A DNA stretch of 64,000 nucleotides from Streptomyces sp. HUAS 15-9 (GTDB taxonomy: Bacteria > Actinomycetota > Actinomycetes > Streptomycetales > Streptomycetaceae): NCBI RefSeq assembly GCF_025642155.1, contig NZ_CP106798.1:3348001-3412000 (forward strand). The letters run 5' to 3'. This document shows positions 6,924 to 16,600 of this stretch, piece after piece. The first letter of the stretch is position 1. The number at the start of each line of letters is the position of its first letter. The position numbers and the translations under genes are program-made. The notes beneath the pieces were generated by a model. That model did no database searches. It was not told the origin of the DNA and saw only the letters and a list, made by a program, of their open reading frames with translations.

Positions 6924-8267
6924 CTATGCGCCCAGCCCCCGCGACACCGTATAGATCAGCAGGCCCGCCAGCGAGCCCACCACCGTGCCGTTGATTCGGA
7001 TGAACTGGAGGTCTCGGCCGATGTGGGCCTCGATCTTGCGGGTGGTGTGTTCGGGGTCCCAGCTTGCCACCGTGTCGGTGATCAGGGACGTGATCTCCTT
7101 GCGGTAGGTCGTCACGACGTGTACGGCGGCGCCCTCGACCCAGCTGTCGACCTTGTTCTGGACCTTGGGTTCCGTGGCCATCCGGGCGCCCAGGGAAAGG
7201 AGGGAGGCGCGGACTCGTAGGCGCAGCTCGCTGCGCTCGTCCTCGGCCGCGGAGACGATCATGGAGCGTACGGCCGTCCATGCGGACGCGATCAGGTCCT
7301 GGACCTCGCCACGGCCCAGCACCTCGCCCTTGAGCCGCTCCACACGCGCGCGCGTGTCCGTGTCGGACTGGAGGTCGGAGGCGAAGTCGGTGAGGAAGCG
7401 GTCGAGGGCGCCGCGGGCGGGGTGGGAGGGCATGTCGCGCATCTCGGCGCAGAAGCGGAGCAGCTCCTTGTAGACGCGTTCGCCGACCTTCTTGTCGACG
7501 AAGCGCGGGGTCCAGCCGGGGGCCCCGCCCTGGACGGCGTCCATGACCTGGTCGTCGTGCAGGACCAGCCAGTCGTGGGCACGGGTGACGATGAGGTCGA
7601 CGGCCCGTCTGTGGCCGCCGTCGGCGACGATCTTCTCCAGCATCTTCCCTATGCCGGGCGCGATCTCCTGGACGTTGGCACGGCGGGTGATCGCCTCGCC
7701 GACCACCGCCTGGACGTCGGAGTCGCGCATCACCGTGAGGGCGCCGCGCAGGGCCGTGGCCAGTTCAGCGGTGACCCGGTCGGCGTGCTCCGGGTCGGCC
7801 AGCCAGGCGCCGAGGCGGCTGCCGATGCCGACGGCGCGCAGCCGCTGCCGTACGACGTCCTGGGAGAGGAAGTTCTCGCCGACGAATTCGCCCAGGGAGA
7901 CACCCAGCTGATCCTTCTTGTTGGGGATGATCGCGGTGTGCGGAATGGGCACGCCGAGGGGGTGGCGGAACAGGGCCGTGACCGCGAACCAGTCCGCCAG
8001 GGCGCCGACCATGCCGGCCTCGGCGGCCGCGGCCACGTAGTCCGCCCAGGGGCCGGCGCCCTGGCCGGAAGACCATTTGGCGAGGGCGTACACCACCGCC
8101 ACGAACAGCAGCATCCCGGTCGCCGTGAGTTTCATGCGTCGTACCCCGCGCTGCCGCTCCTCGTCGGCGGGAGTGAAGGCGCTCATGGATTTGTAGGACG
8201 GGGCACTGGTCTGCGGTGCCGTTGCCACTTCCGTTTCCGGCGTTTCCATGCGTTCCATCTGCTCCAC
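6924..8267 (-). CDS. DUF445 family membrane protein
   Basis: A 447-aa DUF445 protein, a family of membrane-anchored proteins of unknown function. A hydrophilic head (residues 1-45) is followed by a membrane segment (about 50-66), then a second hydrophobic stretch with W-A-D-Y-V-A-A-A-A-E-A-G-M-V-G-A-L-A-D-W-F-A, a conserved DUF445 mark, then H-P-L-G-V-P-I-P-H-T-A-I-I-P, a long coiled helical region, and a C-terminal membrane segment. ATG 8267 has GGTGGAG a few bases upstream; ATG 8258 and 8249 are possible. Confidence 0.85.
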   Translation of the reverse strand: MEQMERMETPETEVATAPQTSAPSYKSMSAFTPADEERQRGVRRMKLTATGMLLFVAVVYALAKWSSGQGAGPWADYVAAAAEAGMVGALADWFAVTALFRHPLGVPIPHTAIIPNKKDQLGVSLGEFVGENFLSQDVVRQRLRAVGIGSRLGAWLADPEHADRVTAELATALRGALTVMRDSDVQAVVGEAITRRANVQEIAPGIGKMLEKIVADGGHRRAVDLIVTRAHDWLVLHDDQVMDAVQGGAPGWTPRFVDKKVGERVYKELLRFCAEMRDMPSHPARGALDRFLTDFASDLQSDTDTRARVERLKGEVLGRGEVQDLIASAWTAVRSMIVSAAEDERSELRLRVRASLLSLGARMATEPKVQNKVDSWVEGAAVHVVTTYRKEITSLITDTVASWDPEHTTRKIEAHIGRDLQFIRINGTVVGSLAGLLIYTVSRGLGA

Positions 8268-8452
8268 CCGTTCGGTGATCCCTCACACATTGTCCCTTCC
8301 TGACCGACTCCTGGAACGGAACAGGAGTTCCCGGCGTCTGTCAGAAAGGGGGTTTGGACAGGGTCCTGTCAGTTCTCCCGGACCCATGTCGCATCATGGA
8401 CACAACAGATCGGAGCCCCGGGCTCCCAGTGCCCGAGGAGAACAACACCAGC

Positions 8453-9790
8453 ATGACCAGGCGTCATGGCTATGCCCTGCTGAGTGCCGTCGTCGCGCTG
8501 GTCGTGGCCCTGTGCGCCGCCATCTTCGTCACGGTCGCGGCCGACGACGGCGTTCCGCTCGACGGCGCCGGCGGGGGTCGTCCCCGCCATGACTCCTCGG
8601 CCGCTCCCGCCTCCACCGGCACCTGGGTCGGCTCCTGGTCCACCTCCCCGGTCGGCGCCGAGCCGGGCACCGAGACCGACGGACTGGCGGGACGCTCGGT
8701 GCGCAACGTCGTGCACGCGAGCGCCGGGGGTACGAATGCCCGGATCACGCTGTCCAATCTCTACGGCCAGGCGCCGCTGACCATCAGCCACGCCTCGGTC
8801 GCGGTCGCGGCCGGCGACGGCAGCGCGGCGGCCGCGGCACAGACAATGCGCCGGCTCACCTTCGGCGGCGGCCCCGACGTGGTCATACCGGCGGGTGGGC
8901 AGGTGCTGAGCGACGCCGTGCGCATCGTGATACCGCGCGAGACGGATGTGTTGGTCACCACGTATTCTCCCGTCCCGTCCGGGCCGGTTACTTACCATCC
9001 GCACGCGCGGCAGGTGTCGTACGTCGCGCAGGGCGACCACACGGAGGACCCGGCCGGAGCCCCGTACACCGAACAGACGCCGTACTGGCGCTATCTGACG
9101 GCCCTCGACGTGCTGAGCAACGAGTCCGACGGCACGGTCGTCGTGTTCGGCGACTCGATCACCGACGGGATCACCTCCACCGTGGGCGCCAACCACCGCT
9201 GGACGGACGTCCTTTCGGAGCGGCTGCGCACGGGGCTCGCCGACGGCCGCCGGGACGTGCCCCGTTACAGCGTCGTCAACGAGGGCATCAGCGGCAACCA
9301 GGTCCTCGCGAGCGGACTCGGGCGGCCCGCCGACAACCAGAGCGGGCTGGGCCGTTTCGGCCGGGACGTGCTCTCCCGTACGAACGTCAAGGTCGTCGTC
9401 ATCGAGCTGGGCGTCAACGACATCCTCAGGAACCCGCGGCTCGCCGACCCCGACCGGATCACCGACGGCCTGCGCACCCTCGTCCGCCAGGCCCACGCCC
9501 GCGGCCTCAAGGTCGTCGGCGCCACCCTGATGCCCTTCCAGGGCCACCGCGGGTACTCGGCGGCCCGGGAAGCGGTACGACAGCAGGTCAACACCCGGAT
9601 CCGGGCCGGGCTGGTCTACGACGCGGTGGTCGACTTCGACCAGGCCCTGCGTGACCCGTACAACCCGCGCAGGCTCCGCCCCGACTACGACTCGGGCGAC
9701 CATCTCCACCCCAGCGACCAGGGCTTCCGGAAGATGGCGGACGTCTTCGACCTGCGGGAGCTGAAGGGTGCGGGCCAGGCGGAGCTGTAG
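8453..9790 (+). CDS. secreted SGNH/GDSL-type hydrolase
   Basis: A 445-aa exported esterase/lipase-like protein. The start at ATG 8453 gives a signal peptide (M-T-R-R-H-G-Y then a hydrophobic run of about 20). SGNH blocks appear in order: V-F-G-D-S-I-T-D-G (nucleophile Ser), G-I-S-G-N-Q (Gly), L-G-V-N-D-I-L (Asn), and G-D-H-L-H-P-S-D near the end (Asp and His). An N-terminal beta domain of about 150 residues precedes the catalytic part. The substrate is not predictable. GAGGAG lies 13 bases before the start, rather far. Confidence 0.85.
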   Translation: MTRRHGYALLSAVVALVVALCAAIFVTVAADDGVPLDGAGGGRPRHDSSAAPASTGTWVGSWSTSPVGAEPGTETDGLAGRSVRNVVHASAGGTNARITLSNLYGQAPLTISHASVAVAAGDGSAAAAAQTMRRLTFGGGPDVVIPAGGQVLSDAVRIVIPRETDVLVTTYSPVPSGPVTYHPHARQVSYVAQGDHTEDPAGAPYTEQTPYWRYLTALDVLSNESDGTVVVFGDSITDGITSTVGANHRWTDVLSERLRTGLADGRRDVPRYSVVNEGISGNQVLASGLGRPADNQSGLGRFGRDVLSRTNVKVVVIELGVNDILRNPRLADPDRITDGLRTLVRQAHARGLKVVGATLMPFQGHRGYSAAREAVRQQVNTRIRAGLVYDAVVDFDQALRDPYNPRRLRPDYDSGDHLHPSDQGFRKMADVFDLRELKGAGQAEL

Positions 9791-9881
9791 CCGGTACGCG
9801 GCCCCGTCCCGCCTGGTACGACGGCCCCGCGTCGCCTGGTACGACGGCCCCGCCTCGCTCAGTAGTCCCCGCGCCCGCGCC

Positions 9882-10748
9882 TCACCAGTCCCCGTGCCTG
9901 CGCCGCCGCTCCTCCCGACGCTCCCGCTGGCGCTCACGGCGCTCCTCGTGCCGCTCGCGGCGCTCTTCGTGGCGCTCTTCGTGGCGCTCCCGCAGCAGGT
10001 CGCGGTGGCCGTCGAGCATCCTGCGGTGGGCATCCTGGACGTCGTCCCGGAAGGATGCCTCCAGTTCCTTGCGCGCCGCCTTGCGGTCCAGCTTCTCCTG
10101 GCGGCGCTCCTCCTTCAGCCGCTGCCGCTCGGCCCGCGTCACCTTGCGCTCCACCCCGACCCCGCCCCAGAAGGCGAAGCCGCTCACGATCACCCGCGGG
10201 GCGCCCGGCTCGCCCCCGGCACCTTCCTCGCGGTGGTCGAAGCCGCCCATGATGCCGATGCCCCGCACGACGACCTCGACCCCGGGCGGCACGATGACCT
10301 GCACACCACCCATGATCGCGATGCAGTTGATCTCCACCTCGCGGTCCGCGAAGTCCGCCTCCCGCAGATCGATCTCACCGCCGCCCCAGAAGGTGAAGCA
10401 GTTGAGCCGCTTCGGCATGGTCCAGCGGCCCTTGCGCTGGAAGCCGGACATGATGGCGACCGCCCAGCCGGGCGAACCCTCGCCGCCGGTGATCCGGCCC
10501 GCCCAACTCCCGCTCTCCACGGGGTCCTTGCGCAGGGACACCACGGGAGGGGCCACCACGTCGGGTCCCGGCAGATCCCGGGTGATGGGTGCCAGTTCGC
10601 GGTAGGTCCGCGCCTTGTACGTCTCCTCCAGCCGCTCCTCGAACTCCGCCATGTCGAGCCGCCCTTCCGCGAGGGCGTCCCGCAGGACCTCGGCGACTCG
10701 CTCACGATCGGCGTCGGAGGCACGCAGTTCCGGGGCATCGTCGGTCAT
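9882..10748 (-). CDS. DUF1707 / LiaF-like C-terminal domain protein with charged tail
   Basis: A 288-aa protein. Residues 7-60 are a DUF1707 (SHOCT-like) domain with L-R-A-S-D-A-D-R-E-R-V and D-M-A-E-F-E-E-R-L. The middle has the repeated N-C-x-x-x-M-G-G / F-W-G-G beta pattern of LiaF-type, cell-wall-stress-associated domains. From about residue 205 the protein becomes an Arg/Glu helix made of R-H-E-E-R-R-E-R repeats ending R-R-H-G-D-W. There is no signal peptide or clear membrane segment. A role in envelope-stress sensing is inferred only from the domain family. Confidence 0.8.
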   Translation of the reverse strand: MTDDAPELRASDADRERVAEVLRDALAEGRLDMAEFEERLEETYKARTYRELAPITRDLPGPDVVAPPVVSLRKDPVESGSWAGRITGGEGSPGWAVAIMSGFQRKGRWTMPKRLNCFTFWGGGEIDLREADFADREVEINCIAIMGGVQVIVPPGVEVVVRGIGIMGGFDHREEGAGGEPGAPRVIVSGFAFWGGVGVERKVTRAERQRLKEERRQEKLDRKAARKELEASFRDDVQDAHRRMLDGHRDLLRERHEERHEERRERHEERRERQRERREERRRRHGDW

Positions 10749-10781
10749 GGAGAGCAGCCTACGAGTTCCCCGCGCCGCGCA

Positions 10782-11837
10782 CTATGCGGTGGCCTTGTCG
10801 GGCGGGGGTTTGGGGGTGTCCCCCAATGAATGCAGCATCTTCGCGATCACCGCCTCGATGTCCGGCTCCCGCACCGACAGGTCCACCAGCGGATACTCCG
10901 CCGCCACGCGCGCCACCAGCGGCGCGGCCGACTCGGACGCCGGGAAGGCCAGCCACTGCCGCGGGCCCTCCACCTTCACCACGCGCGCCGGCGGCACCTC
11001 GACGGGCGGCAGCTCCCGCTCCAGGTCCACCACCAGCGTCCGCTCGCTCGTCCCGACCTCGTGCAGCCCGGCGAGCGGGCCGTCGTACATCAGCCGGCCG
11101 TGGTCGATGACCATCACCCGGGAGCAGAGCTGCTCGATGTCCTGGAGGTCGTGCGTGGTCAGCAGCACCGTGGTGCCGCGTTCGGTGTTCAACTCCCGCA
11201 GGAATCCGCGGACCTTGGCCTTGGAGATGACGTCCAGGCCGATCGTCGGCTCGTCGAGGTAGAGCACCTCGGGGTCGTGCAGCAGCGCCGCCGCGATGTC
11301 GCCGCGCATGCGCTGGCCGAGGGAGAGCTGGCGGACGGGGACGTCCAACAGGTCGGCGAGTTCGAGGAGTTCGACGCAGCGGTCGAGGTTCTCGCGGTAA
11401 CGCCGGTCCGGGATCCGGTACATGCGGTGCACCAGCCGGTAGGAGTCGATCAGCGGCAGGTCCCACCACAGCGTGGTCCGCTGCCCGAACACCACGCCGA
11501 TACGGTGCGCCAGGCGGGCGCGTTCGCGGGAGGGGTCGATGCCGGCCACGCGCAGGCGGCCGCCGCTCGGGGTCAGGATGCCCGTGAGCATCTTGATCGT
11601 CGTCGACTTGCCCGCGCCGTTGGGGCCGATGTAGCCGACCATCTCGCCGCGCGCCACGGTGAAGGAGATCGAGTCGACCGCCCGCACCTCCCGGCGCTCC
11701 CGCTTGAGGAAGCCGGTCTTCTTCCGCACCTCGAAGACCTTTTCGACGCGGTCGAGTGCGATGAAGTTCTCGGTCGAGTTCTGCGTCAAGTTCTGGGTCG
11801 AGTTCTGGGTCGAGTCCTCGATGAAGTCACTGTCCAT
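10782..11837 (-). CDS. ABC-2 type exporter, ATP-binding subunit
   Basis: A 351-aa ATPase with Walker A G-P-N-G-A-G-K-S-T, signature L-S-L-G-Q-R-M-R, Walker B V-L-Y-L-D-E-P-T and switch H in T-T-H-D, in the drug-resistance/ABC-2 class. It ends a three-gene operon with two permeases; its ATG lies 6 bases after the stop of the preceding permease, with GAGG inside that gap. The first 25 residues are an odd Q-N-S-T repeat (T-Q-N-S-T-Q-N-L-T-Q-N-S-T), encoded by tandem repeats at about 11765-11815. The substrate is unknown. Confidence 0.9.
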   Translation of the reverse strand: MDSDFIEDSTQNSTQNLTQNSTENFIALDRVEKVFEVRKKTGFLKRERREVRAVDSISFTVARGEMVGYIGPNGAGKSTTIKMLTGILTPSGGRLRVAGIDPSRERARLAHRIGVVFGQRTTLWWDLPLIDSYRLVHRMYRIPDRRYRENLDRCVELLELADLLDVPVRQLSLGQRMRGDIAAALLHDPEVLYLDEPTIGLDVISKAKVRGFLRELNTERGTTVLLTTHDLQDIEQLCSRVMVIDHGRLMYDGPLAGLHEVGTSERTLVVDLERELPPVEVPPARVVKVEGPRQWLAFPASESAAPLVARVAAEYPLVDLSVREPDIEAVIAKMLHSLGDTPKPPPDKATA

Positions 11838-11843
11838 GGTTCC

Positions 11844-12665
11844 TCAGCTCCCCGTACTCCGATACGCCCGAAGCCCCGCCCGCCATGCCACTCCGGCCAG
11901 CGCGCAGCACCCCACCGCGACGAGCGGCGAAGTGAATGCCGTCCACTGCGGCAGGCGCAGCGGATACGGCAGGCCCAGGACGTAGGTCGCGGGCAGCCAG
12001 TTGACGAAGGCCAGCGGGAGCACGAAGGTCACCCCGCGCACCAGGTCCTTCGCGAAGACGGTGGGCGGGTACTGCAGCAGCGTGGTGCCGCCGTAGGTGA
12101 ACGCGTTCTGCACCTCGGACGCGTCCTGCGCCGCGAACTGGAAGGCCGCGCCGGCCACGAACACGGCGCTGAAGATCGCGGCACCGCTGATCACCATCAC
12201 CGGCATCAGCAGCAGCTTCAGCGGGGTCCACTCGATGTCGACGGCCGTCAGCGCGTAGCCGAGCACCAGCGAGCCCTGCGTCACCCGGCCCAGGCGGCGC
12301 AGCGCGAACCGGTCGGCGGCCAGCTGCGCAAGGACCGGCGCCGGACGGACCAGGAGGGTGTCGAAGGTGCCGTCGCGCACCCGGCGCCCCAGCCGTTCCA
12401 TCGAGCCGATCACCAGGTCGGCCAGCCCGAAGGCCGTACTGGACAGGCCGTACAGGAAGGCGATCTCGGGCAGCGAGTAGCCGCCGAGCGCGTCCACGCG
12501 GGAGAACATCAGCAGGATCGTGACGAAGTCGAGGGCGGTCGCGGTGAAGTTGGCGACCGTCGTCATCACGAAGGACGTCCGGTACGCCATCGTGGAGCGG
12601 ATCCACATCGCGGCGATCATCCGGTAGGCGCGCATACCGTCGGCGACCCGGTTGGTCTCAGCCAC
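11844..12665 (-). CDS. ABC-2 type exporter, permease subunit
   Basis: A 273-aa integral membrane protein with about six hydrophobic segments (for example F-V-M-T-T-V-A-N-F-T-A-T-A-L, L-L-L-M-P-V-M-V-I-S-G-A-A-I-F). It belongs to the ABC-2 permease group that pairs with daunorubicin-type ATPases. GTG 12665 overlaps the end of the upstream permease by 8 bases, so translation is probably coupled. The two permeases and the ATPase form one exporter. Confidence 0.85.
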   Translation of the reverse strand: MAETNRVADGMRAYRMIAAMWIRSTMAYRTSFVMTTVANFTATALDFVTILLMFSRVDALGGYSLPEIAFLYGLSSTAFGLADLVIGSMERLGRRVRDGTFDTLLVRPAPVLAQLAADRFALRRLGRVTQGSLVLGYALTAVDIEWTPLKLLLMPVMVISGAAIFSAVFVAGAAFQFAAQDASEVQNAFTYGGTTLLQYPPTVFAKDLVRGVTFVLPLAFVNWLPATYVLGLPYPLRLPQWTAFTSPLVAVGCCALAGVAWRAGLRAYRSTGS

Positions 12666-13458
12666 CCTGCACCACCACCCGCCGCGTCGCCGTCGACTGC
12701 ACCAGCCGCCCCAGCGCGAGCAGCGCCGCCGCCCAGGCCGCCTGGAAGAGGAAGACGCCCCAGGGATCGGCCTGCCCCAGCAGTACGTCGGCCGGGGCCT
12801 GCAGCAGCGAGGACCAGGGCAGGGTCCGTACGACGTCGCCGATCGCGCCCGGGAAGACGTTCAGCGGCAGCACCATCCCGGAGCAGAAGAAGCCCGTGAT
12901 CCACGCCGCATGCGCCACCCCGGTGCCGTCCAGCAGCCAGAACGCGCTCAGCCCCACCAGGAAGCGGATCCCGAAGCCGACCAGCATCGCCAGCAGGACG
13001 GCGACGAGGAAGGCGGCCCAGGTTCCCGCGTCCGAGGGCAGCGCCACCGGGAAGAACAGCGCGCCGAAGACGAAGGGGATCACTCCCCGGCCCATGAGCT
13101 GGAACAGGGCCCTGCCCAAGTCCGCGGACAGCCACCACAGTTGCAGGTCGGCGGGGCGGTACAGGTCGATCGCGATGTCACCCGTACGAATGCGTTCCAT
13201 GAGCTCGTCCTCGACACCGCCACCCCCGATCGCGAGCGTCGACAGCAGCGCCTGGCCCACCCACACGTAGGTGATCGCCTGCGCCTGGTCATAGCCTCCC
13301 AGGTGGGGTTTCTCGTCCCACAGGGCGAGATAGGTGTAGACGAGGATCAGGCCGAAGACCGTGTTGGTGAACACCCCTGCCGCAGTGGCCGCCCGATACG
13401 TCGCGTACCGTCTGAAACCCCCCGCAGCGACGGCCCCGTACAACCGTCCCGCGCCCAC
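12658..13458 (-). CDS. ABC-2 type exporter, permease subunit
   Basis: A 266-aa membrane protein from GTG 13458, which has GGGGAGG 9 bases upstream. A longer frame reaches 13875 but its extra 139 residues are low-complexity and run antisense to the next gene's promoter. About six membrane segments are visible, with the typical loop M-E-R-I-R-T-G-D-I-A-I-D-L-Y-R-P between the second and third. It is first in the operon with the second permease and the ATPase. Confidence 0.85.
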   Translation of the reverse strand: MGAGRLYGAVAAGGFRRYATYRAATAAGVFTNTVFGLILVYTYLALWDEKPHLGGYDQAQAITYVWVGQALLSTLAIGGGGVEDELMERIRTGDIAIDLYRPADLQLWWLSADLGRALFQLMGRGVIPFVFGALFFPVALPSDAGTWAAFLVAVLLAMLVGFGIRFLVGLSAFWLLDGTGVAHAAWITGFFCSGMVLPLNVFPGAIGDVVRTLPWSSLLQAPADVLLGQADPWGVFLFQAAWAAALLALGRLVQSTATRRVVVQGG

Positions 13459-13562
13459 GCCAGTCAACCTCCCCGACCGCCCGACACCGAAGCGCAGGAG
13501 CCTAGTCCGGGACCGACGCGGCGTGCCACGCATTTTCCGTCCCGGACGCGTGCCGGAATCCG

Positions 13563-13588
13563 GGAACGGAACGCTTGGTGCGAGAGTC
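13563..13588 (+). promoter_or_regulatory. possible ECF (SigE-like) promoter of the PBP gene
   Basis: GGAAC at 13563-13567 and GTC at 13586-13588 are separated by 18 bases, the spacing of SigE/SigR-type promoters, and lie about 75 bases before the PBP start. A cell-wall gene would fit the SigE regulon. Short motifs like this occur by chance, so this is only a candidate. Confidence 0.25.
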
Positions 13589-13663
13589 TTCACCCTGGGG
13601 GAGCAGATGGCGTATGAGGGCGTACGGCAACGTACGAGGCGATAACAGGAGTCCGTGCACGAG

Positions 13664-16600
13664 ATGAGCGACGAGCCGCAGCCGCAGCCGCAGCAGCCGA
13701 ACGAAGGCGGTGCGACGACGCAGCCGACGGCGGCCGAAGAGCCCGCCGAGCAGGGGGGCAGGCCGGCCGAGAAGGCCGGTACGGTCCCGAAGGCACGGAC
13801 CGCGGAGCCCTCCGGGCCGGGCAACGTCGACACCAGCCGCCTCGCGAGGATCAAGGAGAACGCCCCGACGGCCAAGGCCCCCGAAACCGCCGAGCCCTCT
13901 GGGACCTCGGGTGACGCTGATCACGTGGATGACGCGGGAAGCGCCGACGGTGAGGCGGGGGCGAGGGCGGCAAGTGCCGGGATCGCGGACACCACGAGGC
14001 TGACGCGGATCAAGGAGAACGCCCCGACAGCCAAGCCCCCGCTCATGGACGAGACGACCCGGCTGACGCCGATCAAGGACGACGACCCGCCGACGGCCAA
14101 GGCTCGCGGGGCTGCGGGCAACGCAGCGCGCGCGGCGGGCACGGCCGACGCGGCGAGCGGCTCGGGCTCAGCGGGCGCGGCAGGCGCACGCCCGGGCGCG
14201 GCGGGTGCGGCACGCGGCGCGGCGCGGCGGGTGCGGCACGCGGCGCCGGCGCGGCAGGCGCAGCACACGGCGCCGGCGCGGCACACGGCACTGGCGCGGC
14301 AGGCGCGGCACACGGCGCCGGCGCGGCAGGCGCAGCACACGGCACTGGCGCGGCACACGGCACTGGCACGGCAGGCGCGGCACACGGCACTGGCACGGCA
14401 GGCGCGGCACACGGCACTGGCGCGGCACACGGCACTGGCACGGCAGGCGCGGCACACGGCACTGGCACGGCAGGCGCGGCACACGGCACTGGCACGGCAG
14501 GCGCGGCCGACGCGGCAAGCCCCGGTGCCGCCGACACCACCCAGTTCGCGCGGATCAGGGGAAGCGCCCCGGCCGCCAAGCCCGCGGCGACGGACGAAAC
14601 CACCCGGCTCACGCCGATCAAGGACAACCCACCGACCGGCAAGGCCCCCGGGACCGCGGGCAACGCCGGTAACGCGGCGCGCGGCGCGGGCGCGGCAGGC
14701 GCGGCGGGCGCAGGCATCGTGGGCGCAGCAGGCGCGGCGCGTGCAGCCGGCGTGGCAGGCGCAGCCGGTGCGGCAGGTATCGCGGGCGCGGCAGGCGCAG
14801 TCGGCGCGGCGCGTGGCGCGGGCGCCGCCGACGCACGGACCGGTGCCCATCCCGCGACCGCGGCCAACGCACGGACCGCCGCCAACCCCGCGACCGCGGC
14901 CAACGCCGCCAACGCACGGAGTGCCGCCGCCCCCGCCGGCCCGGTCACCCCGGTGCCCCCGGAGACCGCCGGCAAGGGCAAGAAGCCCAAGCGGCCCAAG
15001 CGGACCGGGTGGCGGCGGATCATTCCCACCTGGCGGATGGTGCTCGGTACCTTCTTCATCGGTGTGTTGCTGATCATCGGGCTGTTCTTCCTCGGCTACT
15101 CCATGGTGAAGATCCCGCCGGCCAACGCGCTCGCCACCAAGCAGAGCAACGTCTACCTGTACGCGGACGGCTCCCAACTGGCCCGTGACGGCGACATCAA
15201 CCGGGAGAACGTCACCCTCGCGCAGATCTCCAAGGACGCCCAGCACGCCGTACTGGCCGCCGAGGACCGGGACTTCTACACCGAGTCGGCCATCGACCCC
15301 AAGGCGATGATCCGCGCGGCCTGGAACACCGCGACCGGCAAGGGCAAGCAGTCCGGCTCGACGATCACCCAGCAGTACGTGAAGAACTACTACCTGGCGC
15401 AGGAACAGACGGTCACCCGTAAGGCCAAGGAGTTCTTCATCTCGATCAAGCTGGACCGCAACAAGTCGAAGGACGACATCCTCGAGGGCTACCTCAACAC
15501 CAGCTACTTCGGCCGCAACGCCTACGGCATCCAGGCCGCCGCCCAGGCCTACTACGGCGTGGACGCCACCGACCTGGACCCGGCCCGCGCCGCCTACCTC
15601 GCCGCGCTGGTCAACGCGCCCAGCGAGTACGACGTCGTCGCGCACCCGGAGAACAAGTCCGCGGCCGTGGCCCGCTGGAACTACGTCCTGGACGGCATGG
15701 TCACGAAGGGCTGGCTCGGCGAGTCCGAGCGGGCCGGCATGAAGTTCCCGATGCCGAAGGAGCAGACCGTCTCCACCGGCCTGTCGGGCCAGCGCGGCTA
15801 CATCGTGGACGCGATCAAGCACTACCTCACCACGAACAAGATCATCGACACGGACGCCCTGGAGGGCGGCGGCTACCGCATCACCACGACCCTGCAGAAG
15901 GACAAGCAGAACGCCTTCGTCAAGGCGGTCAACGACCAGCTGATGGACAAGCTGGACAAGAAGAACCGCAAGGTCGACAACTACGTCCGCGCGGGCGGCG
16001 CCTCCGTCGACCCGAAGACCGGCAAGGTCGTCGCGATGTACGGCGGCGTCGACTACGTGAAGCAGTACACGAACGGCGCGACCCGGGGCGACTTCCAGGT
16101 CGGCTCCACGTTCAAGCCCTTCGTGTTCACCTCGGCGGTGCAGAACGCCTCCACCACCCAGGACGGCCAGCCGATCACGCCGAACACGTACTACGACGGC
16201 ACCAACCAGCGGCCCGTACAGGGCTGGAACGGTGGCACGTACGCCCCCGAGAACGAGGACGCAAAGTCGTACGGGCAGATCACGGCGCGGCAGGCCACCA
16301 ACCTCTCGGTCAACTCGGTGTACGCGCAGATGGCCGTCGACGTGGGCCCCGCCAAGGTGAAGAAGACCGCGGTCGACCTCGGTATCCCGTCCGACACCAA
16401 GGACCTGAACCCCTACCCGTCCATCGCCCTCGGCACCGCCACCGCGAGCGTGCTCGACATGGCGGAGGCGTACGCCACGCTCGCCAACCACGGCAAGCAC
16501 GGCACGTACACGATGATCGAGAAGATCACCAAGGACGGCAAGGACGAGGTCGAGCTGCCCGGGGACGACACCGAGCAGGCCGTCAGCCGTGAGGCCGCCG

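Noticed and set aside
10830..12899. A 689-codon plus-strand frame opposite the ABC exporter operon
   Set aside because: It lies entirely antisense to three well-formed ABC genes. Its composition (His, Arg, Gln, Asp rich) is the usual shadow of GC-biased codons.
12658..13875. A longer 405-aa version of the first ABC permease
   Set aside because: The extra 139 residues are low complexity and run through the PBP promoter and head. GTG 13458 has a good ribosome binding site and gives the normal family length.
14160..14520. Regular repeats considered as a CRISPR array
   Set aside because: The units are contiguous 18/27-base codon repeats without unique spacers and encode part of the PBP head.
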